64,000 bases of DNA. It comes from Amia ocellicauda (lineage: Eukaryota; Chordata; Actinopteri; Amiiformes; Amiidae). The notes below the pieces were generated by a model. The model made no database searches and was not told the DNA's origin. It saw only the letters and a program-made list of their open reading frames with translations. The stretch's first letter is position 1. Every line of letters starts with the position of its first letter. The stretch spans positions 3,156,501 through 3,220,500 of the forward strand of contig NC_089864.1 of the NCBI RefSeq assembly GCF_036373705.1, in the 5' to 3' direction. Positions 1 through 11,451 of this stretch are shown here, piece by piece. The position numbers were made by a program, and so were the translations under genes.

Positions 1-70
1 ACACCTTGCAGCTTTAATGTACGGGTTGAAAGAGAGACTTGAGACAAATGAGGTGTGAAATAAACGGTAC

Positions 71-1010
71 CCTCGCTCTCCAGGTACTCCCACGGCCGCT
101 CCCTGTAGCGGGCGATGCTGTCGAAAGGATCTGCCTCGGCCGCGCTGCTCGACTTGCCACTCTTGGCAGGCTGGCTCTCCCCCGCCTCCGAGCTCAGGGA
201 GCGCCATGCTGGCACCGACCATACCCGAGCCAGAGGCCAGCAACTGGCAGTGGCCTGGGGGAGGGAAGCGCACACACAATTGAGAGAAACACAAAGAATG
301 GGAGGTCTGACAAATATGAAAGAAAAGGAAAGTAATACAGAAACAGCTGAGGCCCTGTCTAAGGTTATTAAACATTCTATGATATGTGCATCTTTAACAA
401 TGACATTTTAAAAACTACAAACCATTGCACACTTGATGTAGTGATTTGGTGATTTAGGTTTGATTATTTATACTAGATTTGGGCAGTCGCTTTTTTTTGT
501 TTTATAGATAGTACAGGGCATGTGGTGCTTGTATAATCACTTTGCACGGCATTTAGAAGTTACATATACATGTGTGACAGAAACATACAATAAAGTGGAT
601 GACATGCGAAATGTGACAGGTGATACTTTTAAAAAGGAATAATTATTTTTCAGTAACGCAATTACATATTACAGGAGTTGCATTGCAGATTTCTTTTTAA
701 AGTTGCAGCAATTCCTACTTTAACATCAAATATATGGAAAATGAAAGAAACGCGACTCTTCGAAGCCAGACCAATAGATGAATGTTTAACCCCACTGTAA
801 CCTCCTTCGCCATCTTTCTTTCCTTTCCAAAACTAAATTCAATGCGACGGCGCAAATATAACTACGAAAAATAATATATTCCGAATACACAAAGACAAGT
901 GCCAGTTTACGGATTTCGAGCTATACCTGGACGTCTCGGAGGCCTCTCAGAAAGACAGGCGACCCACGCAGAAGAAGACCCCTAAACACGCCAGCTATGG
1001 GAGCCGCCAT
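71..1010 (-). CDS. mrps18b: mrps18b, mitochondrial small ribosomal subunit protein S18B, first two coding exons (partial)
   Basis: Two exons read on the minus strand. Exon 1 (1010 down to 927) starts at an ATG inside a YY1-like ATGGCGGC context. It encodes 28 residues rich in Arg, Leu and Phe without acidic residues near the start, as expected of a mitochondrial presequence, and ends in phase 0 at CAG|gtatag. Exon 2 (254 down to 71) follows a pyrimidine-rich cccccag acceptor, stays in frame and ends RERPWEYLESE before a GT donor. That ending matches the PWKYLESE stretch at the start of the conserved part of MRPS18B. The rest of the gene lies beyond the left edge. The protein is a component of the 28S mitoribosomal subunit. 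Its head-to-head position with ppp1r10 is the same as in human. The identification rests on this motif plus synteny. The exact exon 2 donor (position 71) is inferred from phase. Confidence 0.82.
255..926 (-). other. mrps18b intron 1
   Basis: AT-rich intron between the two mrps18b exons. It has GT at 926-925 and AG at 256-255 on the minus strand. No coding signal, repeat element or RNA gene is visible inside it. Confidence 0.7.
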
Positions 1011-1090
1011 CTTGTGCGAGATGGCAAGGGTCAAGGGTTAAGGGTAAACGGAAAGGAAGAGGAAGGGACAACAAAAAATAAAAATAAAAA
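1000..1090. promoter_or_regulatory. mrps18b promoter, probably bidirectional
   Basis: The mrps18b start codon sits in caagATGGCGGC, a YY1-type motif typical of TATA-less housekeeping promoters near the start site. The first noncoding exon of ppp1r10 may start in the same interval on the plus strand. No TATA box is seen here. The assignment is inferred from the head-to-head gene order. Confidence 0.4.
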
Positions 1091-1639
1091 CTGGATACTA
1101 TTTTTTTAAAATATATATTTTACTAATACGAGGCGTGTTTAATTATTATTTCAAAAACGACACGCATATAATAATAAATAATAATAATAATAATAATAAT
1201 ATTCTGAGCTGTTGCGCAATGCGTGTCCGTTGTTCCCATTGTTCGTTTGTCCTTGAAGATAAAATGTAGCCAATTAATAATTTGGACAATTTTAAATGAA
1301 CACCGTTTTAAAATACAACCCGATTGGCATATTAATTAAAACACTTGAAAGTCTCCCGGTGTTTATTAAATTACTTTGAATAACGTGCGTTTGGCCACAG
1401 GGTGGGGGAGCGGACGTGACTAGACTCGTGACCGCGCATGATACATACTTTTCACTGAAGTATTTTTATTTCATATAATCTCACTTCTAGGGAAACGCGG
1501 TGTTGCCGGCAGACACAATTACACAGTGAGCAGCGGCTGAGAGCTCTGCGTTGTGCGTTATTAACCATGATTTTAGTTTTTTAATCATTGGTTGTTTTTC
1601 AACTTTGAGAACAGTGCTTGGTGAACACTTGTGTGTGAG

Positions 1640-2110
1640 CCGACAGTTTCGTGGTCGTGGCTGAGTGCAGGAGGAGCCGCGTGTTTGTGTATTTGCGTGT
1701 TTTGCGTGTTTTGCGGGCTGGTGGGGGGGCGCGCCGGGCGCCTGGCCCTTTAAGCGCGCCTCATGCTCGCCCCCGGACTGGCTGGCCGGGGACGCGCGCC
1801 GCGCCCTTTGGCCGTTGTCTTGGTAACGCCCTGCCAGGCGCGCCGCCGAGCCGGCCCTGACGTCAAAAGCGTCACGGGGTATAAAAGCCTGCGCCCTCCC
1901 CCCCGCCCGCATTCCTGGATTGTCTGAGGTAGGTATCGCTGCTCGCCCGCTTCCGATTATGCTAACTGCGCCACTGGTGTTTGCCGTGCTTTCTCCGCGT
2001 CTCTCGCCGCCGCCGGTGACTAATTCCCCGCTGTGTCTGTTCCTTTTGCAGGTGTCGCTTCGAGAGGAGAGCCGGGTGTCGCGGACGCACCGAGCCTGAA
2101 GACGAGCTCC
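1640..2110 (+). promoter_or_regulatory. CpG island with CRE, TATA box and a short spliced leader, candidate ppp1r10 promoter
   Basis: A GC- and CpG-rich block stands out from AT-rich flanks. It contains a perfect palindromic CRE (TGACGTCA, 1858-1865) and, 15 bases later, a TATA box (TATAAAAG, 1880-1887). A start site near 1910 would be expected. A donor-like GAG|gtaggt follows at about 1928, and an acceptor ttttgcag precedes 2052, which would give a short first intron. An imperfect RFX-like palindrome GTTGTCTTGGTAAC lies at 1814-1827. On the plus strand the next recognisable gene is ppp1r10, so this is most simply its upstream promoter and 5' UTR. An independent noncoding transcript is also possible. 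Confidence 0.5.
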
Positions 2111-2136
2111 AGAGCCTCAGTTTTTTCTTCCCGTTG

Positions 2137-2247
2137 ATGGACATTGATGACTTGTTTTTTCCAGAAGAAAACCTGCCTCTCATTCACCCGCCCATAACAA
2201 AAGCAAATTTTTCAGCCATAAAAGTTTGCTTGTTCTATAAGCCATGA
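2137..2247 (+). other. 36-codon open frame in the second leader exon (doubtful)
   Basis: An ATG at 2137 opens a 36-residue frame beginning MDIDDLFF and ending YKP before TGA. It lies just downstream of the putative spliced leader of the TATA promoter. No family is recognised. It could be an upstream ORF of a ppp1r10 transcript or chance. Confidence 0.2.
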
Positions 2248-2550
2248 CAGTTTATTCTCTTAAACTGTTCTAACAAAAAAAAAAAAAAAGAAATTGGTTG
2301 CTTTAAAGCACAATTTGCCATAATTACCCGAGGCGCTGAGGAGAGAGTTTTTGATAGTAAGTGTCGATTTTCCAACCAATTTGAAACCAAAATTGACCGT
2401 TAAACCATTTTTTCTTCTAGGGAATCATATTTTTTAAATGCTGTTAAAAGTAATCAGGGGATTGTTTTGAGCTTTTTAATTAAATGAGCTCACATACAAC
2501 AGACAGCGGGGCTGGTGGATAAAGCTCCGCTTCTTTGTGTGTGAGACGCA

Positions 2551-3046
2551 GAGGTTGCCGTTTCTATAAGCAATCTGTACATAAAGATTGCCGCAGTCAG
2601 GGCAGGTGTCTGGATCAATTGTCTTTTAATATTGTCGACTATCTTGTGTTGTAGGGGACCAAACCACAGGCATCGCAGTCTGCACATAAAGATTGCTCTA
2701 GGAGATTGACCCAGGATTTCATTAATGAATGCGCGGACTTTATCTCAGGGAGAAAGTGTGTTTGTAGGTCTAGTTGGCGTTTAGGTCAGACTTTTTATAT
2801 TTGTTTTCTCAAACTGTGATAATTGCTTCCCCAGGTGTAAAATAAACATCAGAAAAACGGCAATCTGGTGATAAAGATTGCGAATATAAGGGTCTAAAGG
2901 AGCTTAAAACCGTTGATGTACAGTAATAACGACATGAATATATATTTTTTTGCTTTTCATGGTCGGGACTTCTAGATGCTACAAAATGGCGGACGGGTTG
3001 TCTTTTTTCCTCCACTTCATCCGGATATAAGGCACATAGGATTGCC
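2551..3046 (+). ncRNA. Cluster of three near-identical stem-loops (GCARTCT / AGATTGC) plus a partial fourth
   Basis: Three perfect or one-wobble hairpins share a design: a 7-bp stem GCARTCT/AGATTGC closed by an 8-nt loop ending in ATAA. Hairpin 1 is 2570-2591 (loop gtacataa). Hairpin 2 is 2675-2696 (loop gcacataa, one G-T pair). Hairpin 3 is 2860-2881 (loop ggtgataa). A related half copy, gcacataggattgc, is at 3032-3045, and GGTTGC at 2553-2558 could pair with the left arm of hairpin 1. Sequence between the hairpins is unrelated, so this is not an ordinary tandem repeat. It may be a structured leader, a noncoding RNA or a protein-binding array. The strand is assumed from the adjacent plus-strand promoter. 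Confidence 0.4.
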
Positions 3047-3250
3047 GCTTTCTTTCGGGCGGTTGTGTTGGATATCGGTGTTTTTTTCTCCAAACCGAAA
3101 GAAAAAACGCGACCACCCCGAATGGATAGTAAAGCGAGCCGTCCATTTCAATATTTGCCTTCATGTAGTTATTTTTGTGTTTGCTATTTGGACATGTGTT
3201 GCGAGTTTGTTTTAAAATGGCGGCGCCTTCCTCCTCCTCGCTGCACAGTC
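2980..3250. promoter_or_regulatory. Second promoter-like patch with paired YY1-type motifs
   Basis: Two YY1-type boxes (aaaATGGCGGac near 2985 and aaaATGGCGGCgcc near 3214) flank an ETS-like ATCCGGAT (about 3019). Local CpG content is raised compared with the AT-rich sequence that follows. This could be an alternative start site for ppp1r10 or for a noncoding RNA. No TATA box is seen. Confidence 0.3.
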
Positions 3251-3299
3251 GTGCGGGATCGCTACGTCACAAAGGAGTGGGCAGGAAATAGAGCAGCCC

Positions 3300-6200
3300 T
3301 CGGCAAACCGCCTCCCTGTTGTGTCCTGATGGACAGAAGCAAGGGAGGCTTAAATTATTACACTTTTTAATCTTCGATACATTTAAATAGCTCTTTTTTT
3401 ATTATTCTTTCCCCAAAAAGTAGGTGTAGCTTTGTCTTCAGAATATTGTTGTGCGTTACATGTGCAAGAGCGATCTATGTAATTTATTAGAATAAGCCTC
3501 ATGAATATTAGGCTACATATTGATGCTGTTTATCTAGAAAACGAAGGATTTACCAATTCTCATTCATTTTTCAAGAACATTTTGCCATATATGCTGTACA
3601 CAACCACGTAACTTCTTTTTTTATTGTCTTTTAAAGACTAGCAGTGTTTTTTCACAATGTCTTCTCAGTGTGTGATCAATTGAACCAACTGACCAGACTT
3701 TTTGTAACCTGTTACTGATAATAATTAAAGAGCGTTTTGTAAAATCTAATTTATTGAAAATGAACTGTTTGAAGTAATCTATCAGTATTTAAAGAGATTC
3801 AGTGATTTATGTTTGCATTGTTTTAATGATAGGTAGCTAATAACCTGTTTTGTACAGCATTTTACTGAAATGCAAATCTCAGTCACTGAGTCTCTTTAAA
3901 ACAATTGTATTATACATTTCATCAGCAAAGAATTTCAAGTTTAAAATAAACCATAGGATATTATGAGATGTTTTTTATAATGTAATTTTGTATATTAGAC
4001 TGTAATAGGCCCCTCTCTGTGTCTTGTCTCTCTCAGGCTTTTGTACAGTTGTTTACTTGTGTCATGTACAGATTCCCACCACCTTTGTGTTTGTATAGTT
4101 GTCTTTTGACCCGTGTAACACTTTTACCGTTTTAAGGAGATTTGTGGTTTGGCAGTGTGTAGTTGGGGGTTCCACACTAATTATTGTTCCATCTCCAGAC
4201 TAAAACGTCCGCATTGTCACTGGTAAGATCAAACTACTTTCTGGTATTTTTTTTTAAATATATATATATATATATTAACATTTCACGACTTCCATAAATT
4301 CTTAATATTGATAATTAATTTAGGCTAATTACTGTTTATATTACTGTTGTACTAATTTGATGGCAGCATCTGCCACCCAATGCATTTTTTTAGATCATTA
4401 CTTCCAAGATACTTCTCTTATATGCCAAGTCTGATTTATTTTCGTCAATGCTAGACCGTGCATGTCACTATCCATCCGGTTAGGAACCCGAGTGCTTTGA
4501 GAGCCATAGCACAGCTGTCTGCACAAGTGCTAACATTGTAAACCAGCAAGCAGACCAGAAAATCAACCAAATGCATGCGTTCAATTCCCACAATAGTCCT
4601 GTGCAGACATGGAATTTATTATTAATTAATCGTACAAGCCTATTGAATAATTATTAATGCAAACGTCCACTTGGATTGTAACAATCCCAAGTAGAAGCAC
4701 GCAGAATATGAATTGATCTACTTATCTACAAAAAAATATGTTAAAGATTAACAAAGTGCATTGCATTGTACACAGTGTGCACTATTCTGTAGATAAGGGT
4801 CTGTGGGAAATAGGCTTCTGTAGTGAGTAAAAGTTTACTGTAGATATATTTAAAATGTGCAGTACATTAACTAGTTCGGATACAATACAGTATTGAACTA
4901 TTTTGCAGACGCCTTTCTTGCAGTGTGAGGTAATCTGGAAAGTTATACCATTTACAGTGAGACATGGCTCGAAATCGGCTCCAGCAAAACTGGAACAAAT
5001 AATTGAAATATATTGTATGCCTATTAGTAACGATTACAAATATAGCAGTAGTGGGGCATGTGTGCCCTGGGAGCAGGACCGCTGCTGTATTGGCGGCTCA
5101 GATGCCGTGGCAGTGCCTGAGAACAGCTCTCAGAGCCGGCGGCGCTTCAGCCCAGACCCGCTCACATCAGAGGAAGTTGCATAATCAACGTTTCATTGGC
5201 TTTTTCTTTTCCCCCCCTATGTTTTGGATACTTAATGCCTTCCTTTTCACCGACACTTACAAAACAGGAAATACATTTTTAAACATGTTAAACTTTTTAG
5301 ATTAAATTGCACTTTGATCTACATTACTATAGCACTGAACTTTGCATACTAACTCACTAGAGACTCCCATCAGTATTATTATTATCATCATCATTAGATG
5401 TTGTAAAGGACAATTTTGCTCTGGTGGGTTTTGATGTTGTAATGTTATTTTGTTTGCCACCTGGTTCGGCCTTGTCGTTTCGCCGTGTCGCCGCTTGATG
5501 GCGCTTCGCGGCGAGATCTCAGTACTGAACCATAGAATCAATCTCCCATAGCGAGTGCCCTGTTACATAGACAATGCTTTGATTGTATTTCACTACAGAT
5601 TATTAAGCATTGTATTGTTACTCCAAAGTGTACTAACTTTACATCGATGCAATTAAAGGGAAACCTTATGAATATTAATTGTAACCAATACCCTGTTATT
5701 ATTTTGAATATATTAATATGCATGGAAATCACAGCTATTAATGTTAAGGTACACAATTACAGGGAGTCGTGAAATTTACAATAGCCACAGTCAAGTTTTC
5801 AATTTAATGATTATTATTAGTAGTAATAGTCATAGTATGAAGCAGTTGAATAGCAATCATTTACAGAGGATTTATTTTCCATTAAAGTGTATTAACCAGA
5901 CACCCTGGCACTATCACAACGAAAGGCACCCATTATTGTTCAGAAGCAAGACCGGTTGCGTAAGATGATGATTAATTGTGTTGTGATGTCTGTGTGAAAG
6001 TGTCCTCTGAGCATCTAGACTGAAACTTTGTGTTACAGAGATCATTTAAAAACAAACGTACTTTAATCGGGCTGTGTTGCTATCTCATGCACCTCAGCAG
6101 GTAAGTGAATATAGCTATACAGTATATCATTATATAATATGATCATGTAATACAGTGTAGCCCTGTAGTTCTGAGCTTCCTTCTTTACCAAGTCAGGCAC

Positions 6201-7842
6201 TACCTGATTGTGGATTTTAATGTCTGACTGATGTAGTCACGGTCGTACAGCCACAGCTCACACTTTGAAGCCCCACAGCGCTTCTAGTGTAAAGGACCGG
6301 TGTGTAGCTGACCAGTCAGCCCTCTTGCTGTGGTAGGATTAGTATGAGACACACTGGTAACTAGGTGTCAGTCTGCTGTGCTCTTGTAGTTACTGAATAC
6401 ATCAGTCCTAACTGCTGTACTGTGGTTATCATTTAGCAGTGCTGTTTTGTGTGTGTTTTTCTAGGCACCATTTCATAACTAATTCTGTCCAAACTGTGCA
6501 GTAGGTAATGATGTCATTCTCGGCCGGTGCTGTACTGTAGCTCTACAGGAGTAATGCTCTCGGTACTGTATTCGAGATTTAGTAAATGCTCTTATTGTTA
6601 GCACAGGACTGCTATCTCACACTCACTAGAGAAGTTAGTGCAGCCAAGTCAGTAAAGCCGCTAGTCTGCCTGTGCAGGGCTGTAGTCCTAATCCAGCCAG
6701 ATCGTCTTTATATTTGAATGTGTGAGTGAGTGAGTGCTGGGCTGCAATGTATAGTGATGCTTCTTTTTCTGCAACAGGCATTCAGTGGGCAAACTGCTGG
6801 GCTGTAGCAGCTCCAGTTACTCGTCAGTGCAGATCTGTTTTCCCCTGCCTTTGCTGTGCTTGTACTGTACTTGTTGTACCTTAGTTTGTGTGTCAGTGAT
6901 GTTGTATTTCAGTGGTTGTTGTTTGTAGTCCTTTATTTATATAAACATTTCAGCACCCCGGTGGGGATATATACAGTACTGGCAGTGTGATTAAAATGCA
7001 CACTGGGCCAGCACTGTAGTCAAGCTCCATAATGCTGTCTGCTTCTTCTGTGTAACATTTATGTGTGCTGTAGTCTTCATTAAGTAATACCGATCTGTAC
7101 TGCGGTATTCTGTAACATGTATCTATACTATAGTACGGGAATAATAGTATCCTATATATTGTATTTATTTTATAGTTCTGTATCAGTTGAGGAGGGTTTT
7201 TCCTTTTTGCAGAAAAGGAGTACCTCCAGTGTTTTCTTCTCCATTTTTGATTGTGCTTTTTTGTAATTTGGAACCCCCAAAATAATGATTGTTTAGTTAC
7301 TGCTACTTGGCACTCAGGTCTGTGTATATTTCAATATATGGTGTTATTATTGTACATCAACTGTCCCGCGGTTCCCTGTCTTTGTAGTTCATGCGTTCAT
7401 GTCCGAAGAGAAACAACCCCCTTTTCATTCAGCTTGCTGTTAATACAGTATATGGGTGTGGGAGCTGTAGGGCGTTATTCTCAACATTCATACTTTTCCA
7501 ACTATTGTGAGTCTAAAATCAAACTTTTTAATACAAATTCAGTGTGATGGACTGAAATATAGTTATTGAGGTTTTGACCCTCCCCATTTTAGATTCATCA
7601 TAGTATCTAATGAGAACTATGAGTGTTGATAATTCCATATGCATAACAAATCTGTATCTGTACATGTTGTACCAGTATCCTCATCACCTGATGAGAGCAG
7701 ATTAATTTCATCTTGTATTGAAAACTTCAGCTACTATAAATGTTCCTGTTTCTTATTTTGTTTTCCTCCGATTCTCCCTCTTGATATGTTTCCTTGTATT
7801 GATATCTTTGCTGCCTCTCTTCACCTCTCACTCTTTGCAGTA

Positions 7843-7873
<31 letters not shown>

Positions 7874-8400
7874 TTAATTTGGCCGGGAGAGAGGTGGGGG
7901 TGCTCTGCGGGTAATTGCCTACCCGCAGAGCAGGGTCTACACAAGTGGTTGCAGATTATCTCTCTCTGGAGAATTGGGTCAGGAAAGGCCATACTCATCT
8001 GTCTGTTTAATTAACTAAATCTATGTATGTCTGTCTGTCTGTCTCTATCCATGCATTGTTAGAGCAGGTACAGTGCAGACATTGGAAATTACAGCTTCAC
8101 TCTTTCTCTCCCTCTCTCTCTCTCTCTCTCCCTCCCTGCCTCTCTGAGCTGCTGAACAGAGACCTCGGAGGCTGCTGTACTCCCAATCTGAGTGCAGTGC
8201 AGTGCAGTGCAGTGCAGTTCCCTCACACAGACCAGTGTTTGTTAGCTAATTGGTTTTGCTCCTTACTCATGCTCTGTCTTTTACAGGTAGACAGCAGGTG
8301 CCATGGAAATTGTTCTATGCTACAGTTTTATTAATTTATTAATTTTTGTCTTGATTTATTTTCAGTGTTCCTGGAAAAATTACAGTTTAAGTAACTGCAA
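3300..8400. other. Non-coding stretch, presumed ppp1r10 5' intron
   Basis: About 5 kb of mostly AT-rich single-copy-looking sequence without a convincing exon. A short AT run lies at 4257-4276, a CT microsatellite at 7842-7870, another CT run at about 8100-8130, and a small gtgca repeat at 8190-8218. The gene context suggests an intron after a noncoding first exon of ppp1r10. Confidence 0.4.
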
Positions 8401-8475
8401 GTTTTTGTTCTGTGGCTGTGTGAGTGCACTGCACTACACTGCACTGCACAGGGACTGTAGTGACTGTGCTGTGTG

Positions 8476-8669
8476 AGTGAACAACTGGACTGGACTGCAC
8501 AGGACTATAGTGACCGGCAGTGTGAGTGGACTGGACTGCACAGGGACTATAGTGACCGGCAGTGTGAGTGGACTGGACTGCACAGGGACTATAGTGACCA
8601 GCAGTGTGAGTGGACTGGACTGCACAGGGACTATAGTGACCGGCAGTGTGAGTGGACTGGACTGTAGTT
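8476..8669. repeat. 42-bp minisatellite, about 4.5 copies
   Basis: Units begin at 8518, 8560, 8602 and 8644 with a strict 42-bp period. They start cagtgtgagtggactggact and end actatagtgaccgg, and differ by only one or two bases. A degenerate unit precedes the array. Because 42 is divisible by three, open frames arise on both strands. They are repeat artefacts, not genes. Confidence 0.9.
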
Positions 8670-8959
8670 ACCGGACTGTGGTTACAGCAGGGTGCATCAG
8701 CAGTGGTGTCTCCTTTCTGTATTGGGGCTCAAAACCTCTCCAACCACCTCTTGTCTTATTAAAATGCATCTCACACTGGCACTAGGACAGCGACCCCCCC
8801 CACCCTCCACTCTAAAGACCCAGTGTAATCTCTGAATTGAAACGGCATTTGGAGACTGTTTTGTAGATTAGACTACATTTTTCAGATTGAGCACCAGTTA
8901 CCTTTCTCCCCTTCGTACAGCAACAAACACACTCACAGACACAGAGACACAAGAGCAGG

Positions 8960-8960
<1 letters not shown>

Positions 8961-9026
<66 letters not shown>
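8961..9026. repeat. (CA)n microsatellite
   Basis: An essentially uninterrupted AC dinucleotide run of about 66 bases. It produces spurious poly Thr-His and Cys-Val frames. Confidence 0.95.
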
Positions 9027-9028
<2 letters not shown>

Positions 9029-9099
9029 CCCTAACCCCTCTATATCTCCCAAATGGAAAACTGAAAAATACCCAAATCAAAACAGACCACATCAGAAAA

Positions 9100-10300
9100 A
9101 CAACAGGGTAGTAATGATGTGTTTACTGTCGTCTGGAGAGCTGACTGACAAACAGGCTCCAGATCAGGGGCTTCCCGAACTGTTAAAGTACGAAGTGACA
9201 AACCCAAATTCCAGCCTTCATTGCGACCCAACTGTTATTGTCACCAAGGGGAGCTCTGGCACAGGCAGAGTCGGGTCCTGCCTGCTGGGCAGACACTTGA
9301 CACAGAACAGAGGCCTCCGTGTTTGTGTAGTTTGGGGGTGGTGGGGGATGTGAGGGGTGGCCTTTATTACCCTCTCACTGACAATCATGCTTTTACGGTC
9401 GCCTTGTTTTTCAAACACTCTAATCTCCCTTGGACACATATAAAGAAACTACAGTTTCAGTGTAGGTTAAAAGATGCTGGGCCTGGTCTGCTTGAGCAGA
9501 TGACTGATTCCATTGCACAGCATGGATGAACACAGTGGGGGTGGCCAGTCATTTGTTCATGCAACTCCCATGTGCTAATTGATATCTCCTGCTCTGTTCA
9601 CCCAGCCTGTTATCTCCCCCGCCTTTTTCCTGGGCTCCCTGATCGTTAATTTCTGAGGGACTGCTGTGCTCTCTGCTTTCTTGCTCCCTGTGTCCCTGTG
9701 CTGCTCTGTTTATTACTGAGAGATTATACAGAATCCCTTTGGTAATAAGCACATACAAAATGAGAGAGAGAGAGAGAGATGGTGGAGATAAGAAATCTCC
9801 CAGTAACATGCACACGACAGGATAGGAGAGGTGACTAGAATATTAAAGCCCCACAGACCTGTTCCTTTTTCCTTCTGAAAATGAAAGTTTAAAGCAGCCG
9901 ACCCAGTAACCAAACTGGTTGTAGTATTCTCCCCTGCTTTTTGGATGTGATCTGAGCCGACCTGCTGAACTGGGTTTCTCTGAAGTCGGCAGTGTCTGGA
10001 CACGCAGCTCTCACCCGAGAGAGTCGCTGTCTCTGCCTGGCTCTCTCCCTGGGTCCTCCGAGCCCGGGAACCACAGTGTGTGTGTGTGTGTGTTCGTCTT
10101 CACTCGGTCCTGTCACACTCCCACAGTCCAGGTCACCAACATCCTCAGCCAGGCAGCCCACTTTTTCACACAAAGTAAATGGAAAATAAACATCCATTAA
10201 GAGCCTCTACACTCCCAAACGGCAGGTTAGCAAACTGTTCTGGCCCAGCTTGTATCCCTACATATGAATAAAATTACTTTAAATGAAAGTTTGAAATCTT
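9100..10300. other. Non-coding stretch, presumed ppp1r10 5' intron
   Basis: No exon or recognisable element is seen. It contains a short GA run (9758-9778) and a short GT run (10076-10092). Confidence 0.4.
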
Positions 10301-10306
10301 GGATGT

Positions 10307-10530
10307 AGTGTACTGGGTAACACACTGTAGTGACCGGGTTATGTGTAGTCTGGACTGTAATGTACAGGGACTATAGTGACTGGGCTGTGCGAGTGCACAA
10401 CTGTACTGTACAGGGACTGGAGTGACTGAGGGGGGTAGACTGTCCTGTACTACACAAGGACTATAGTGACCGCTGGGCAGGGCTACACTACACAAGGACT
10501 GTAGTGACTACTGTACTGATAGGAACTATA
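10307..10530. repeat. Diverged minisatellite related to the 42-bp array
   Basis: About five degenerate units with the same core words as the 8476-8669 array (acagggactatagtgac, ggactgta, gtgaccgg). Unit lengths vary and many bases differ. It looks like an older, decayed array of the same family 1.6 kb downstream. Confidence 0.6.
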
Positions 10531-11440
10531 TGAATAGCTACCGACTTTCGAGGTGCAGGTCCAATACACACACAAGCTACACAACCAGTGCATCGCGTTC
10601 AGCCCAGTTTTGACCGGGTATACGTCGCGCCCCACCACCCGCAGGACTTGTTCACCCTGTGCTGTGGTTTACAGTAAAGACAGTTTCCTACAAGGGTCAA
10701 AAAGCACTCGGCCACTGGTGCTCTGTACCTGTCCAGTGTAAAATGGCAGGATGGGTTTTGACATCCAGGGTTGTGTGTATTATGTGGTTCCCCAGGCACT
10801 GTAAGTGTAGTGCTGAGCGGTCAGTTTTGTGTTTTTTGTAGGAGTGCAGAAAATGAGAGGGGGTGTCTGGAAAGCACTTGAATGTGTGAATCCCACTCCC
10901 TCTGTCTCTGTATTGGATTCTGTGAGCACACACTGCCTGCAGGCCTTTTATCTGCCTGTTTTCGATGCACAATGGCTGAGCAAGGTCATGCAATTTTGTT
11001 TATCAGTCTTGTGCCACTAGTATTCGGGGGCCCTGTGTGTTATCGTGCCTACTCGTCTCAGGTGTCGTGCTCTTATTTTAAAATTTCGAGATTTCCGTGG
11101 ATGTAATTAAAACTGCTTTATTTCGGGATGATGTTACAGTCAATCAATCAGTCATTTATTTGTCTCCGCCTGCGTTCACATTTAATCTCACTCTGCTCAC
11201 GTAATTAGCCATTCACTTCACATGTGAAAAACGTATTCTAGTAAATTATTTAAAAATTTCACAGAGGGTCAGTGTAGTACTGTATTGTAGAGTCCTATTG
11301 GTCAATTGTGAATCCCCCCTTTACTTATTTGGTGTGGTGTATTGTCTCTCTCTCTGTCTCTGTCTCTCTGCACTGTAATGCAATTGTATAACTGAGTCCT
11401 TGTATGTGTCTTAACCCCTCTCCCCATCTCTCCTCTGTGT
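10531..11440. other. Non-coding stretch before the first ppp1r10 coding exon
   Basis: No coding signal or known repeat is seen. The 3' end becomes pyrimidine-rich and leads into the acceptor gtgtgcag at 11444. Confidence 0.4.
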
Positions 11441-11451
11441 GCAGGTTGACG

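Noticed and set aside
8476..8669. CRISPR-like array
   Set aside because: Repeats are contiguous with no unique spacers and the genome is vertebrate.
8434..8785. Open frames on both strands over the 42-bp repeat
   Set aside because: Produced by a tandem repeat whose period is a multiple of three.
8812..9111. Open frames with poly Cys-Val or poly Thr-His
   Set aside because: Pure dinucleotide microsatellite.
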